The notes under the pieces were generated by a model. That model did not search any database, was not told where the DNA came from, and saw only the letters and a program-made list of their open reading frames with translations. 13,379 nt of DNA from JAKASV01 sp964595035 (GTDB taxonomy: Bacteria; Babelota; Babeliae; Babelales; Vermiphilaceae): assembly GCA_964595035.1 (NCBI GenBank), contig CAZQNW010000028.1, forward strand, positions 1 to 13,379. Reading direction: 5' to 3'. Numbering within the stretch: the stretch's first letter is position 1; each line of letters begins with the position of its first letter. This document shows positions 6,629 through 13,379 of the stretch, one piece after another. Position numbers and translations under genes: made by a program.

Positions 6629-8326
6629 TTAAAGCACAAAATCCACTTCTGCCGGAATCAATCCCGGCAATAATAAAGATGTTGATGCTGCCGGCTTTGG
6701 AACATGTAATATTTGAGCTATAGTATTTGCTAATTGTAGCATCGAAACTCTTGAATTAACCATTTTATGCTCAAAGAACTGGTGCCTATAGATAATTAAA
6801 GGTACATGCGTATTCACCTCGTATGGACCTTCATGCGTTGTGCCGCCCTCATATTTAGTTAGCTGTCCAAAAGGAACAGTTTGCACGATAAGGTGCCCAC
6901 TACGCCCTTCATAATATTGATTTTTATAAAATGACTCGATCTGATAATCAGTGTCACTAAATGCTTTAAGTTCTTTTGGTGTCCACACATTCTTTACACT
7001 CTTTTGGGAACGTAAAACAGACTTTGCAACTTCAAGGACATCCCGTTGTTGTTTCTCATTAAGCAATTCATATTCATGGGAAAAATAAACATTAGGCGTT
7101 TTTATAAATGCTTTAATAGCTTTGCCGGTCTTTTGAACAATCTTTTCATTAATTTTTTGCTCAACAACTTTTGAATCATCACGGTATCCTGGATAACCGC
7201 GCGAATCAAGTAACTCTGGAATAGGGCCCATGCCATGATCTGCAGTAAATATATATGTTACATCCGACCGTTTAATTCTTCGATCAACATAATGCATAAA
7301 ACAATGAAGCTGATAATCAAGTTGATAAATCATATCAATAACAGCAAGACTTTCCGGTCCATAAACATGAGAAAGCTTATCGAGTGGACTTAATGATATC
7401 CATAACAACATACGATCATCACGATTATATCCAAGATTCGCTTTGATACATGCTTTAGCACAATCAAAAAGCATTTGATTGGCTATTGGCGTTTTTTCAA
7501 AAATATGATAAAAGTCTGTTTTATCACCGGTAGCGCTTATCTTTGCGCCCAGTATTTGCTTATCTGATCGCGCCACTTCATGTGCTTTTATATCGTAGAA
7601 ACAGTAATATTCACTGTTATCAGGGTACAGAAGGTCCCATTTAAAAGATGTAAGATCTTTAATTTTACTTGTCTTATTAAATCGTTCTAGCCAATCAGGT
7701 AATGCAGAACCATAATATGTACTCGATGTCATACAACCTGTTTTAGGATCAAACCATATCGCCTGATTGTTTTTTTCTTTACCTGCAGTACAGATTGCGG
7801 CACGCGATTTCAAACTTATTGAAAATACTCTTGTTTTTGCACAAGGCTGTGATTGCAAGGCTAAAGAATCAGAAACACCCGGAACAATAAGATTATTTGG
7901 AGATTTACCGTAATTATACAATCCACTTTGTCCTATAACCGCCGCATGATCTGCAGAGTCATCGTCACACTCTATTTTATTCCCTTTGCCATCAATCCAT
8001 GAATTACATACAATTCCATTATCTTTTCCATAAACTCCTGTATTCAAACCTGCATGTCCTGGACCGGTTGACGGAGTTCCATGGGGCCAATATGCATTGG
8101 TATATACAACACCTTTGTCAAAAAGTGTTTTGATACCGTAATTAAAATAGGGCAACAATTTTTGCATGTAATGGTAACCCATAGCATCAACAACGATAAC
8201 AACAGTTAATCGCGGTGGACGTAACATAGTGGTCGGCAACCGTCTTACAGCAAAAATATGCCCCGGTAAAAAACTCAGAGCCAAAAGAACAAGAAGAATC
8301 ATGTTACAATTATTCACTCTGCGCAT
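6629..8326 (-). CDS. PafA-like alkaline phosphatase (exported)
   Basis: A 565-residue member of the alkaline phosphatase superfamily, PafA-type branch, which releases phosphate from monoesters outside the cytoplasm. A signal peptide covers about residues 1-26 (hydrophobic core, then HIFA). The active site appears complete: D47 (VVDAMG), nucleophile T87 in TPSTGPGHA, N108 (GIVCNSW), K173 and R175 in LKSRAAI (PafA marks its site with a KxR pair), D316 and H320 (SPLDKLSH), D363 and H364 (FTADHG), and H498 (GGTTHEG) before NTHVPLIIY. The start has a strong ribosome site, AAGGAG (8333-8338 on the complement), six bases before the ATG. It is convergent with the M3 peptidase gene. PafA enzymes are phosphate-irrepressible in some species; I see no Pho box, but the upstream region is short and partly IS-derived. 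Confidence 0.9.
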   Translation of the reverse strand: MRRVNNCNMILLVLLALSFLPGHIFAVRRLPTTMLRPPRLTVVIVVDAMGYHYMQKLLPYFNYGIKTLFDKGVVYTNAYWPHGTPSTGPGHAGLNTGVYGKDNGIVCNSWIDGKGNKIECDDDSADHAAVIGQSGLYNYGKSPNNLIVPGVSDSLALQSQPCAKTRVFSISLKSRAAICTAGKEKNNQAIWFDPKTGCMTSSTYYGSALPDWLERFNKTSKIKDLTSFKWDLLYPDNSEYYCFYDIKAHEVARSDKQILGAKISATGDKTDFYHIFEKTPIANQMLFDCAKACIKANLGYNRDDRMLLWISLSPLDKLSHVYGPESLAVIDMIYQLDYQLHCFMHYVDRRIKRSDVTYIFTADHGMGPIPELLDSRGYPGYRDDSKVVEQKINEKIVQKTGKAIKAFIKTPNVYFSHEYELLNEKQQRDVLEVAKSVLRSQKSVKNVWTPKELKAFSDTDYQIESFYKNQYYEGRSGHLIVQTVPFGQLTKYEGGTTHEGPYEVNTHVPLIIYRHQFFEHKMVNSRVSMLQLANTIAQILHVPKPAASTSLLLPGLIPAEVDFVL

Positions 8327-8373
8327 ACTATACTCCTTATGTACCTACATCCCTGTAACTATTGGTAACTTAG

Positions 8374-8550
8374 TTCAAACGAATATGTAAACACAACAAT
8401 TCTGTAAATAACATAAAATTTGAGAATGAACAGAACGACTATGTAAATGCTGACAAAGGTTATGATAGTAATGATAGTATCGATCATATACAACAGATGA
8501 ATGCCGCTCCTGTTATTCCACCACGATCAAGCCGAATTATTCAACGTTTT
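8374..8550 (+). pseudogene. IS5-type transposase fragment
   Basis: The intergenic region between the phosphatase and the 845-residue gene encodes, in one plus-strand frame, NADKGYDSNDSID followed by NAAPVIPPRSSRIIQR (core 8446-8547). This is the hallmark block of IS5-family DDE transposases, in which ADKGYDS carries the second catalytic Asp and is followed by PVIPPRSNR. The frame opens only at 8374 after a TAG. The sequence before 8430 does not resemble a transposase, and the region carrying the catalytic Glu is missing downstream. No terminal repeats are recognisable. It is therefore the scar of an old insertion. It is a different family from the intact IS982 element at the right end. Confidence 0.75.
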
Positions 8551-8588
8551 TTAATTCATGAAAGCATTGCAAAAAATATATCTATGCA

Positions 8589-8597
8589 TGCTACAAT
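8589..8597 (+). promoter_or_regulatory. Extended -10 promoter for the 845-residue protein gene
   Basis: TGCTACAAT (8589-8597) matches an extended -10 box. A TTGCAA lies 19 bases before the hexamer, a long but usable distance. The start would be near 8604, giving a leader of about 29 bases with a purine-rich ribosome site (AAGGGG, 8620-8625) seven bases before the ATG at 8633. Confidence 0.4.
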
Positions 8598-8632
8598 TAA
8601 GAATAATACCAATAGAGGGAAGGGGATGAACC

Positions 8633-11170
8633 ATGAAATGTATCATTAAAGACATGGCACTTTTTATTATAATTATTTTAATACCACAAGCAATGAGTTA
8701 TACCATGACACCTGAAGCACTCAAAGATTCTTATGTACTATTTAATGAAAAATACGAACATCTAAGTCCAATACATGGGGCTCTTATTTGGGAAGGTGGC
8801 ATTGCTCGCAACTATTACAACACCGCATTATGTGCGCCACGTCGCCACGATAGATGGCTCACTCAAACAGATGGACCATCGCGTCTCGCGCAGGCTTTAT
8901 TTACTGACACATTAGGAAACTTTGACATATCTACGCATCCTAATTACCCGACAAAACATTTAGGAATTTCTACCATTGCCAACCTCATTGCGTTGCTCGA
9001 ACAAACAGATGGGCCACTTGCACCATTAAAATTAGAGGATTTTATACTTCGAGATACAGAATTTAATAAATCTGTACAAGCCACTAACAGAGAACGTGAA
9101 GCATTAAAACAACATTTTGATAAGCTTATAAAACAAGCACAAAGACAAAAAGAACCGGACGCTACAATTGCAACGTTAAAAGATACAAAAATATTAGCTC
9201 TCAATAAATTAAGTACTCAACGGCTTTGCCAAGATTGGACACGTATACAATCTATTGTACAATTAAAAGCAAGACTTATGCTTATTGATCAATTAACAGG
9301 CAAAGAAAGGGTACAAGCACAAAAAGAACGGGCTCACATTGAGCGGTCATTGAATAGTCTTGAAGCAGTCCAAGGTAATAAGGATTACAACAGAGTACGC
9401 GAGCTTGCTTGTGCTCTGGCAGATAGTCATCGCTCACCTCTCGGTCATCCGCCGCATATTGCTCAATGGTTATTACTCTCATGTTTATATCGTAAAGCAC
9501 AAACAAAAAAAGATCTTTTGCAATATATGACCATCCTGGCAAAAAAAATTCCTCATGTTTTACGCCTAAAACCTGATGAATCATATATACAACCGGTTTT
9601 TACGCATGATACAACTCAATACCTTGGTGAAATACAAGCATTTTTACAACAAAAACCCATACAAACTCTCGATCCAAAAATGTATGAAGCTCTTATATAC
9701 ACTCAGATCATAAAACGATTTTATAAGGGATTTCTGCCAAAGATAACTGAATATGCCAATATAAGCTACCATGGTATATCGTTTCCGGATTGCGTTGAAA
9801 CAACTCTTTTAAATATATGCAACATGATTCTTTATGATAGGCAATCAGGAATATTTAACATTGAAAAAATACCGCTTGATAAACGTTCTGAAATTCTCAC
9901 CTATTTTTACACAAATCCAATTAATCAACAAGCTACGCATAACAATCTGCTTGCGGTTCATCAAGATTGGGGACAGTTACTTCAAAATCTTCCTTATGTT
10001 ACCTACCGTCAACTTATTCACATACAAGAAGATGGATCGTTACTCACATTAACAGCCCCAAAAGACACAAACGGATTTATTCGCGGTATTCCGGAGTCAA
10101 CTATAAGCAGTTTAGAACGTAATGGAAATCGTGTTAAAATTGCAGATCGCTGGTATATCTATGTACATAATCCACGTGACCTAGTATGCGAGATGCACCC
10201 TACATTACGCAATATCATAATAACACTAGATACACTTTTTAACCTCAATCTTTTTGCTTCGTCTTCTCTTGAGCAGGCTTTTCTTACCACACACTTCAAC
10301 GCACATTACATGCCTTTACTATGCAACAATTTTACATTGTTTCAAAACAAGCACTTTACACCTAAAGAGCTGGAAAACATAGACAAGGATGAATACACAG
10401 AAAAAGGTATTCGTCTTGAATTTAATTTATTTGACCTTATTTTAACAGATGAACACGCGGAAATAATAACACACATCAAAAGAGATTCCATAGCAGACCT
10501 TGGACCAGCTATTGTTTCTGCATTAGCACAGCTCTCTCGTGGCACAGCACCAAGCATACTAGCTCAGCTTCTATCAATATTTCCAATAGAACAAGATGTA
10601 ATACCCGCAGAATATCCCTTAACACACATACTTTACTTACCGCTTGACCACCCGAAAATGCTTATTAATGCAGCGTTATTTTGCTTACACAAAACATTAG
10701 ACAGTACCCTATCTGAACAAATGCGCACGTATTTACTCGAACACTCACTATGCTTTTTAAGACAGCTACCGGAACGTCTTGACTGGCATTATCATGAAGA
10801 ATTTTTACGCAGAGTTGATCCCCGTATATTAAAGTTTGACGGTATACAACACGAATTAGCACGTTTAAAATCAGTAGCGATCAAGCGCCTTGAAGGAATT
10901 TCAGCTGAATGTGAGTATGTACCCGTACTTTATACTGCACTTTTACAAAAACAAGGGTTTGATGACAGTGTTATGGTGGTGCTCGATAATCTCATTGCAA
11001 GAACTGACCCTTTTGATCGCAACCCTTTGCTCATATTACTCACTGAATTGGTACAACAAGGAAAAGCACTCAAACAGGCACAACAAGCCGTTGATATATG
11101 TAAAGACTCTCCTGTAGAATCAGAACGCATACTTGCACATAAACTTCTTGAATTGCTGCATAATACTTAA
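8633..11170 (+). CDS. Exported protein of unknown family, 845 residues
   Basis: I cannot assign this protein to a family. It starts with a signal peptide (about 1-22, with a likely cut after QAMS), so it is exported. Residues about 140-245 are rich in Lys, Glu, Gln and Leu and look helical, possibly coiled-coil. The most motif-like part is FPDCVETTLLNICN (about 384-397) within a region of strongly patterned residues, followed by hydrophobic helices and an EDG.LLTL strand-like segment. The C-terminal third is mostly amphipathic helices with several Leu-rich stretches, compatible with a helical-repeat scaffold. No transmembrane helix follows the signal. The ribosome site AAGGGG and ATG at 8633 fit well. 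It appears to be a single-gene transcript between an IS scar and an AT-rich gap. A secreted factor used towards a host cell is plausible but unproven. Confidence 0.85.
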   Translation: MKCIIKDMALFIIIILIPQAMSYTMTPEALKDSYVLFNEKYEHLSPIHGALIWEGGIARNYYNTALCAPRRHDRWLTQTDGPSRLAQALFTDTLGNFDISTHPNYPTKHLGISTIANLIALLEQTDGPLAPLKLEDFILRDTEFNKSVQATNREREALKQHFDKLIKQAQRQKEPDATIATLKDTKILALNKLSTQRLCQDWTRIQSIVQLKARLMLIDQLTGKERVQAQKERAHIERSLNSLEAVQGNKDYNRVRELACALADSHRSPLGHPPHIAQWLLLSCLYRKAQTKKDLLQYMTILAKKIPHVLRLKPDESYIQPVFTHDTTQYLGEIQAFLQQKPIQTLDPKMYEALIYTQIIKRFYKGFLPKITEYANISYHGISFPDCVETTLLNICNMILYDRQSGIFNIEKIPLDKRSEILTYFYTNPINQQATHNNLLAVHQDWGQLLQNLPYVTYRQLIHIQEDGSLLTLTAPKDTNGFIRGIPESTISSLERNGNRVKIADRWYIYVHNPRDLVCEMHPTLRNIIITLDTLFNLNLFASSSLEQAFLTTHFNAHYMPLLCNNFTLFQNKHFTPKELENIDKDEYTEKGIRLEFNLFDLILTDEHAEIITHIKRDSIADLGPAIVSALAQLSRGTAPSILAQLLSIFPIEQDVIPAEYPLTHILYLPLDHPKMLINAALFCLHKTLDSTLSEQMRTYLLEHSLCFLRQLPERLDWHYHEEFLRRVDPRILKFDGIQHELARLKSVAIKRLEGISAECEYVPVLYTALLQKQGFDDSVMVVLDNLIARTDPFDRNPLLILLTELVQQGKALKQAQQAVDICKDSPVESERILAHKLLELLHNT

Positions 11171-11383
11171 CAAAAACAATAGTAAACAATCGAACAAAAT
11201 TTTTGAAAATATCTCTGCGAGAAAAATTAAATAATCGCAACGCAATCAATTGTAATTTTAATCTTTTAAATAAAAGTTTTTGTGCGATAAAATTTCTATT
11301 GTTGAAATTATACAGCTTAATCGGATAGAAGCACAACAAAAATGCTTTGGAATATTTAAAAATAAATATTTAGTGAATCTTTG
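11171..11383. other. AT-rich intergenic region without a recognised gene
   Basis: The 213 bases between the stop of the 845-residue gene and the promoter of the next unit are strongly AT-rich, with A and T runs near 11198, 11240 and 11275. I see no GC stem followed by a T-run, so termination of the upstream gene is not explained. The open frames crossing it on either strand have low-complexity composition and no ribosome sites. Confidence 0.5.
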
Positions 11384-11412
11384 TTGACTATAACCCTAAA
11401 CCACATTAGAAT
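11384..11412 (+). promoter_or_regulatory. Sigma70-like promoter upstream of the small secreted protein
   Basis: TTGACT (11384-11389) and TAGAAT (11407-11412) are separated by exactly 17 bases. The left copy of the 14-bp inverted repeat (11390-11403) fills most of the spacer, so the -35 lies just outside the putative miniature element and the -10 inside it. Transcription should start near 11419 and run through the ribosome site at 11441 into the gene at 11545. Confidence 0.6.
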
Positions 11413-11470
11413 CTATCTAACTTACACTTTAACTATTCAAAAGGAAGGTGCTATCATGGTTTAGGGTTAT
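11390..11470 (+). mobile_element. 81-bp miniature inverted-repeat element (putative)
   Basis: ATAACCCTAAACCA at 11390-11403 is repeated in perfect inverted orientation as TGGTTTAGGGTTAT at 11457-11470, with 53 bases between. The interior looks like the left end of an insertion sequence: a -10 box, a leader, a strong ribosome site AAGGAAGG (11441-11448) and an ATG (11456-11458), after which the right repeat begins at once. In the IS982 element of this window the right repeat likewise starts directly after coding sequence. The simplest reading is an IS from which nearly all of the transposase gene was deleted. No clear target-site duplication is visible. The left repeat lies upstream of the predicted transcript start, so an RNA hairpin from this promoter is not the explanation. 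Confidence 0.5.
11441..11464 (+). promoter_or_regulatory. Orphan ribosome site with a two-codon reading frame
   Basis: AAGGAAGG (11441-11448) lies seven bases before an ATG at 11456, the best-looking translation start in this region, yet the frame is ATG GTT TAG. It could be the relic of a deleted transposase gene or a minimal leader that affects translation of the gene at 11545. Confidence 0.45.
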
Positions 11471-11544
11471 TATTGCTAAAAATATATCATTCTTTTTTCT
11501 CACTGTCACGAAATATTTTATCTATTCAAAAACAAGGTTTATAT

Positions 11545-12018
11545 ATGAAGTACATAAACAAATTATGTTTATGCATAGCTACTTTAGTGTCTTTTTCATG
11601 CCTTGGCATGATGCACCAAGTAATTCGCGATGAAAATGGTTTCAGGGTTTTTGATGGGCAACAGGAACACATGGTCAAACCTTATTTCGTCGATTCTCTT
11701 TTAAAGCGCATGAATCCTGAACAAGTACAAAGATTTATCGAACGCGGCAATCGTATTAGAACAATCAGGTTAAGCGACGGTGAATATCGCTTACAGGCAA
11801 TGGTACCAGTTAAAGGGGGCGGGCCTATATTAGCAACCGCTTTAGCAGTGATCGGCTACCCGGCTGTCGCTGTTGCATCTTTAGGCACAGCAATAGGAAT
11901 AACAGTTGCTACGGGAGATCCTAAAGCAGGTCTCACAGCTGGAGCAGCAATTGCAACTGGAGGAACAGCGGTGGTCACAAAAGCAATTGTAGTAGCAGCC
12001 GCAGCCCCTACACCTTAG
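11545..12018 (+). CDS. Small secreted protein with Gly/Ala-rich hydrophobic C-terminus
   Basis: A 157-residue protein of unknown family. Residues 1-20 form a signal peptide (MKYINK, then a hydrophobic core). Residues about 48-90 form a soluble segment with LKRMNPEQVQRFIERG and LSDGEYRLQAMVPV. At GGG (91-93) it changes abruptly to a long Gly/Ala/Val/Thr-rich tail with two hydrophobic stretches (about 94-123 and 127-152) separated by GDPKAG, ending AAAAPTP. Such a hairpin-like tail is seen in some pore-forming bacteriocins and microcins, but also in other membrane-inserting proteins, so the function is open. I start it at 11545 (AAGG eight to ten bases upstream) because this gives a clean signal peptide. 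The frame extends to a TTG at 11473, but the added residues look like leader sequence. The next gene begins 13 bases after the stop. Confidence 0.72.
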   Translation: MKYINKLCLCIATLVSFSCLGMMHQVIRDENGFRVFDGQQEHMVKPYFVDSLLKRMNPEQVQRFIERGNRIRTIRLSDGEYRLQAMVPVKGGGPILATALAVIGYPAVAVASLGTAIGITVATGDPKAGLTAGAAIATGGTAVVTKAIVVAAAAPTP

Positions 12019-12031
12019 GAGTTAAATAACC

Positions 12032-12379
12032 ATGGAACTAAAATTAAGACATAATATTCCATACATAATAATTCTGGCTTTGTTTGGCATAGCAAGTAAC
12101 TTTTATATGAAAATACCAATCACAATAATGAGCACGTTTTTATCTATTTGTTCAGATTATGTTTTTTTATTAGTTTTTCAAGCATTTAACAAACCTATGG
12201 AATACTTTACAATAAAAAGCGCTTTCAAAAAGCATCTACCTTTAATAGTGCTTTTGTCATCTGGTGGAGCGCTTAGCCATTACTTTATTTTTCATAATTT
12301 TACACTATTCACACCATGTATGTATATGGTGTTAACAAGCATTATACTTATCATAATGGAACGATCATCATATGAATAA
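12032..12379 (+). CDS. Small four-helix membrane protein, possible immunity protein
   Basis: A 115-residue, strongly hydrophobic protein with four probable transmembrane segments, at about 9-26, 30-52, 69-88 and 91-109, joined by short basic or polar loops (KPMEYFTIKSAFKKH between the second and third). I do not recognise its family. Its ribosome site AGGAG (12017-12021) overlaps the TAG stop of the preceding gene, with a 10-base spacing, so the two are probably translated from one message. Small multi-helix proteins encoded directly after a pore-forming peptide are often immunity proteins, and that is the main reason for the suggestion. An exporter component or holin-like protein would look similar. 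The IS982 element starts 15 bases after its stop, so any third gene of the unit may have been cut off. Confidence 0.65.
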   Translation: MELKLRHNIPYIIILALFGIASNFYMKIPITIMSTFLSICSDYVFLLVFQAFNKPMEYFTIKSAFKKHLPLIVLLSSGGALSHYFIFHNFTLFTPCMYMVLTSIILIIMERSSYE

Positions 12380-12394
12380 ATTATTATTTCTTAA

Positions 12395-12409
12395 ACCTAA
12401 GTTGTGACC
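12395..12409 (+). repeat. Left terminal inverted repeat of the IS982 element
   Basis: ACCTAAGTTGTGACC is the exact reverse complement of 13310-13324. The preceding A (12394) also matches, so the repeat could be counted as 16 bp. Confidence 0.93.
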
Positions 12410-12481
12410 TTTGAAATTTACAAAAAAGTAAAACTCCCATAGCATAATCTCCAAAAATTAAAATAAAAACAGGAGCAAGCT

Positions 12482-13309
12482 ATGGAAGTAGAAGCAATTG
12501 TAACATATGTTGTTTGTGATGACACTATAAAATTTTTGGGTATTAAAGAAGATAAGCAAGTAAAAATGAGTATGTCTGAGATAATGACTACAGCAATAAT
12601 AAGTGCCATTCAATTCTCCGGTAATATTGAAAAGGCAAGAAGAGCATTAAAAACAGCTTCTTATTTTCCCAATATGTTAAGTAAGAGCCAATTTAATAGA
12701 AGGCTGCTACGCATAGATAAAACCATTTGGCAAGCAGTATTAGAAAAGCTGACGTATGAGTTTGAAAGAATGGGACTTGTTAAAGAATTTGTAGTTGATA
12801 GTTTTCCTGTCCCAGTATGTAAGATGGCAAGAAAAGATAGATGCAAGATATATCAAGGCAAAGAATATCTGGGTTACTGTGCAGCAAAGAAAGAGTTTTT
12901 CTGGGGAATTAAAGTACATATGATCAGTGATGTGTCAGGAAATCCAAGACAATATCTGTTGCTTCCGGCAGCTATAAGTGACATTGAAGGCTTGCGCAAA
13001 ATAAACTTAAGCTTACCAAAAAATTCTGGGTTGTATGGAGATAAAGCATACAATGACTATAAATATGAGGAGCGGCTTGTGCAAGAAAAGCAGATCCATT
13101 TGCAGCCTATTAGAAAAAAGAACTCTAAGCGCAAAGGAAGTGGCTTATGGGCAAAGATACGCCAAAAGAAAAGAAAAATTATTGAAACAACATTCAGCTG
13201 CATCGAAAAGCTTATGCCTAGATCTATTCATGCTGTAACAAAAGCTGGTTTTGAATTAAAAGTGACTCTCTTTATTTTGGCTTATGGTGTAACCAGGCTA
13301 TGTTTTTAG
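12482..13309 (+). CDS. IS982-family transposase
   Basis: A 275-residue DDE transposase. The family motifs are VVDSFPVPVC with D106, YGDKAYND with D187, and IIETTFSCIEKL with E235. The block GIKVHMISDVSG (about 142-153), which precedes the second Asp, and the basic HLQPIRKKNSKRK stretch (about 206-218) are also typical of IS982. The frame is uninterrupted and near the family's usual length, and all three catalytic residues are present, so the gene may be active. AGGAG (12471-12475) lies six bases before the ATG. The stop codon abuts the right inverted repeat. It inserted just behind the small membrane protein gene. Confidence 0.93.
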   Translation: MEVEAIVTYVVCDDTIKFLGIKEDKQVKMSMSEIMTTAIISAIQFSGNIEKARRALKTASYFPNMLSKSQFNRRLLRIDKTIWQAVLEKLTYEFERMGLVKEFVVDSFPVPVCKMARKDRCKIYQGKEYLGYCAAKKEFFWGIKVHMISDVSGNPRQYLLLPAAISDIEGLRKINLSLPKNSGLYGDKAYNDYKYEERLVQEKQIHLQPIRKKNSKRKGSGLWAKIRQKKRKIIETTFSCIEKLMPRSIHAVTKAGFELKVTLFILAYGVTRLCF

Positions 13310-13324
13310 GGTCACAACTTAGGT
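13310..13324 (-). repeat. Right terminal inverted repeat of the IS982 element
   Basis: GGTCACAACTTAGGT is the exact reverse complement of the left end. It begins at the first base after the transposase stop codon. Confidence 0.93.
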
Positions 13325-13379
13325 TACATAAAGGGTTATTATAGGGGTGCATTCGGCAATGTTGTTAGTTATAACCGCT
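13325..13379. other. Right-edge flank of the IS element, no gene recognised
   Basis: Only 55 bases remain. They contain AGGGTTATTAT (13332-13342), which also occurs at 11463-11473 over the right end of the miniature element. They also contain TTGTTAGTTATAACC (13360-13374), which resembles TTGTTGACTATAACC at the left end of the same element. This may be a degenerate relative of that element, but the stretch is too short to judge. Confidence 0.3.

Larger units (their letters stand above)
12395..13324 (+). mobile_element. IS982-family insertion sequence, apparently intact
   Basis: A 930-bp element bounded by perfect 15-bp inverted repeats, ACCTAAGTTGTGACC on the left and GGTCACAACTTAGGT on the right, enclosing one transposase gene. 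Size, terminal ACC and transposase type all fit IS982, whose members are about 1 kb. The flanks (left ...TTTCTTAA, right TACATAAA...) show no convincing target duplication, so it may have suffered an adjacent rearrangement or be old. Confidence 0.88.

Noticed and set aside
11070..11339. Minus-strand 89-residue frame across the end of the 845-residue gene
   Set aside because: Half is antisense to a real gene and the rest is AT-rich low-complexity sequence without a ribosome site.
11448..11633. 61-residue frame from a GTG at 11448
   Set aside because: It uses the tail of the ribosome site as its start, has no protein-like pattern and overlaps the signal peptide of the real gene in another frame.
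12384..13335. Target-site duplication for the IS982 element
   Set aside because: The bases next to the two terminal repeats (CTTAA and TACAT) do not match at any length of six or more.
1..13379. CRISPR arrays, tRNA genes, rRNA fragments
   Set aside because: No regularly spaced repeats, no T-arm consensus with a matching cloverleaf, and no rRNA landmark sequences were seen on either strand.

Overview
The window looks like part of a small, AT-rich genome of a host- or protist-associated bacterium. The gene mix fits Candidatus Dependentiae (TM6/Babeliales): many exported or membrane-anchored proteins of unknown role, a divergent cysteine protease, an anchored M3 peptidase, a periplasmic alkaline phosphatase, and several IS traces among otherwise ordinary housekeeping genes. 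This placement is an inference from content and composition; no rRNA or other phylogenetic marker is present except UvrB.

Left end (1-713): the 3' part of a NUDIX hydrolase gene that appears dead (in-frame stop at base 3, no usable start, eroded Nudix box). It is followed by a GC-richer stretch (about 297-634) that folds into several helices, including a long-range 8-bp pairing. Three wobble pairs exist only on the minus-strand RNA, so I read this as a minus-strand structured RNA of unknown family. Next (714-1745, minus) is a membrane-anchored protein with a papain-like Cys/His/Asp protease domain.

Housekeeping block (1745-6628): a compact divergent promoter region separates the protease from uvrB. 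The uvrB promoter places the transcript start at or next to the ATG, so its mRNA is probably leaderless. uvrB is followed 10 bases later by a YfcD/IPP-isomerase-like NUDIX gene, then by an M3A metallopeptidase with an N-terminal membrane anchor. A strong intrinsic terminator lies at 6579-6613.

Secreted block (6629-11170): a convergent minus-strand PafA-like alkaline phosphatase with signal peptide and complete active site; a fragment of an IS5-type transposase in the intergenic region; and an 845-residue exported protein of unknown family.

Right end (11171-13379): an 81-bp miniature element bounded by perfect 14-bp inverted repeats carries most of a promoter, a strong ribosome site and an ATG that is followed almost at once by a stop. 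Downstream lies a tight two-gene unit: a 157-residue secreted protein with a Gly/Ala/Val-rich hydrophobic C-terminus, and a four-helix 115-residue membrane protein. The layout resembles a bacteriocin/immunity pair, though no homology is proven. An apparently intact IS982-family element with perfect 15-bp terminal inverted repeats closes the window.

The best candidates for something undescribed are the minus-strand RNA and the secreted-protein/membrane-protein pair.
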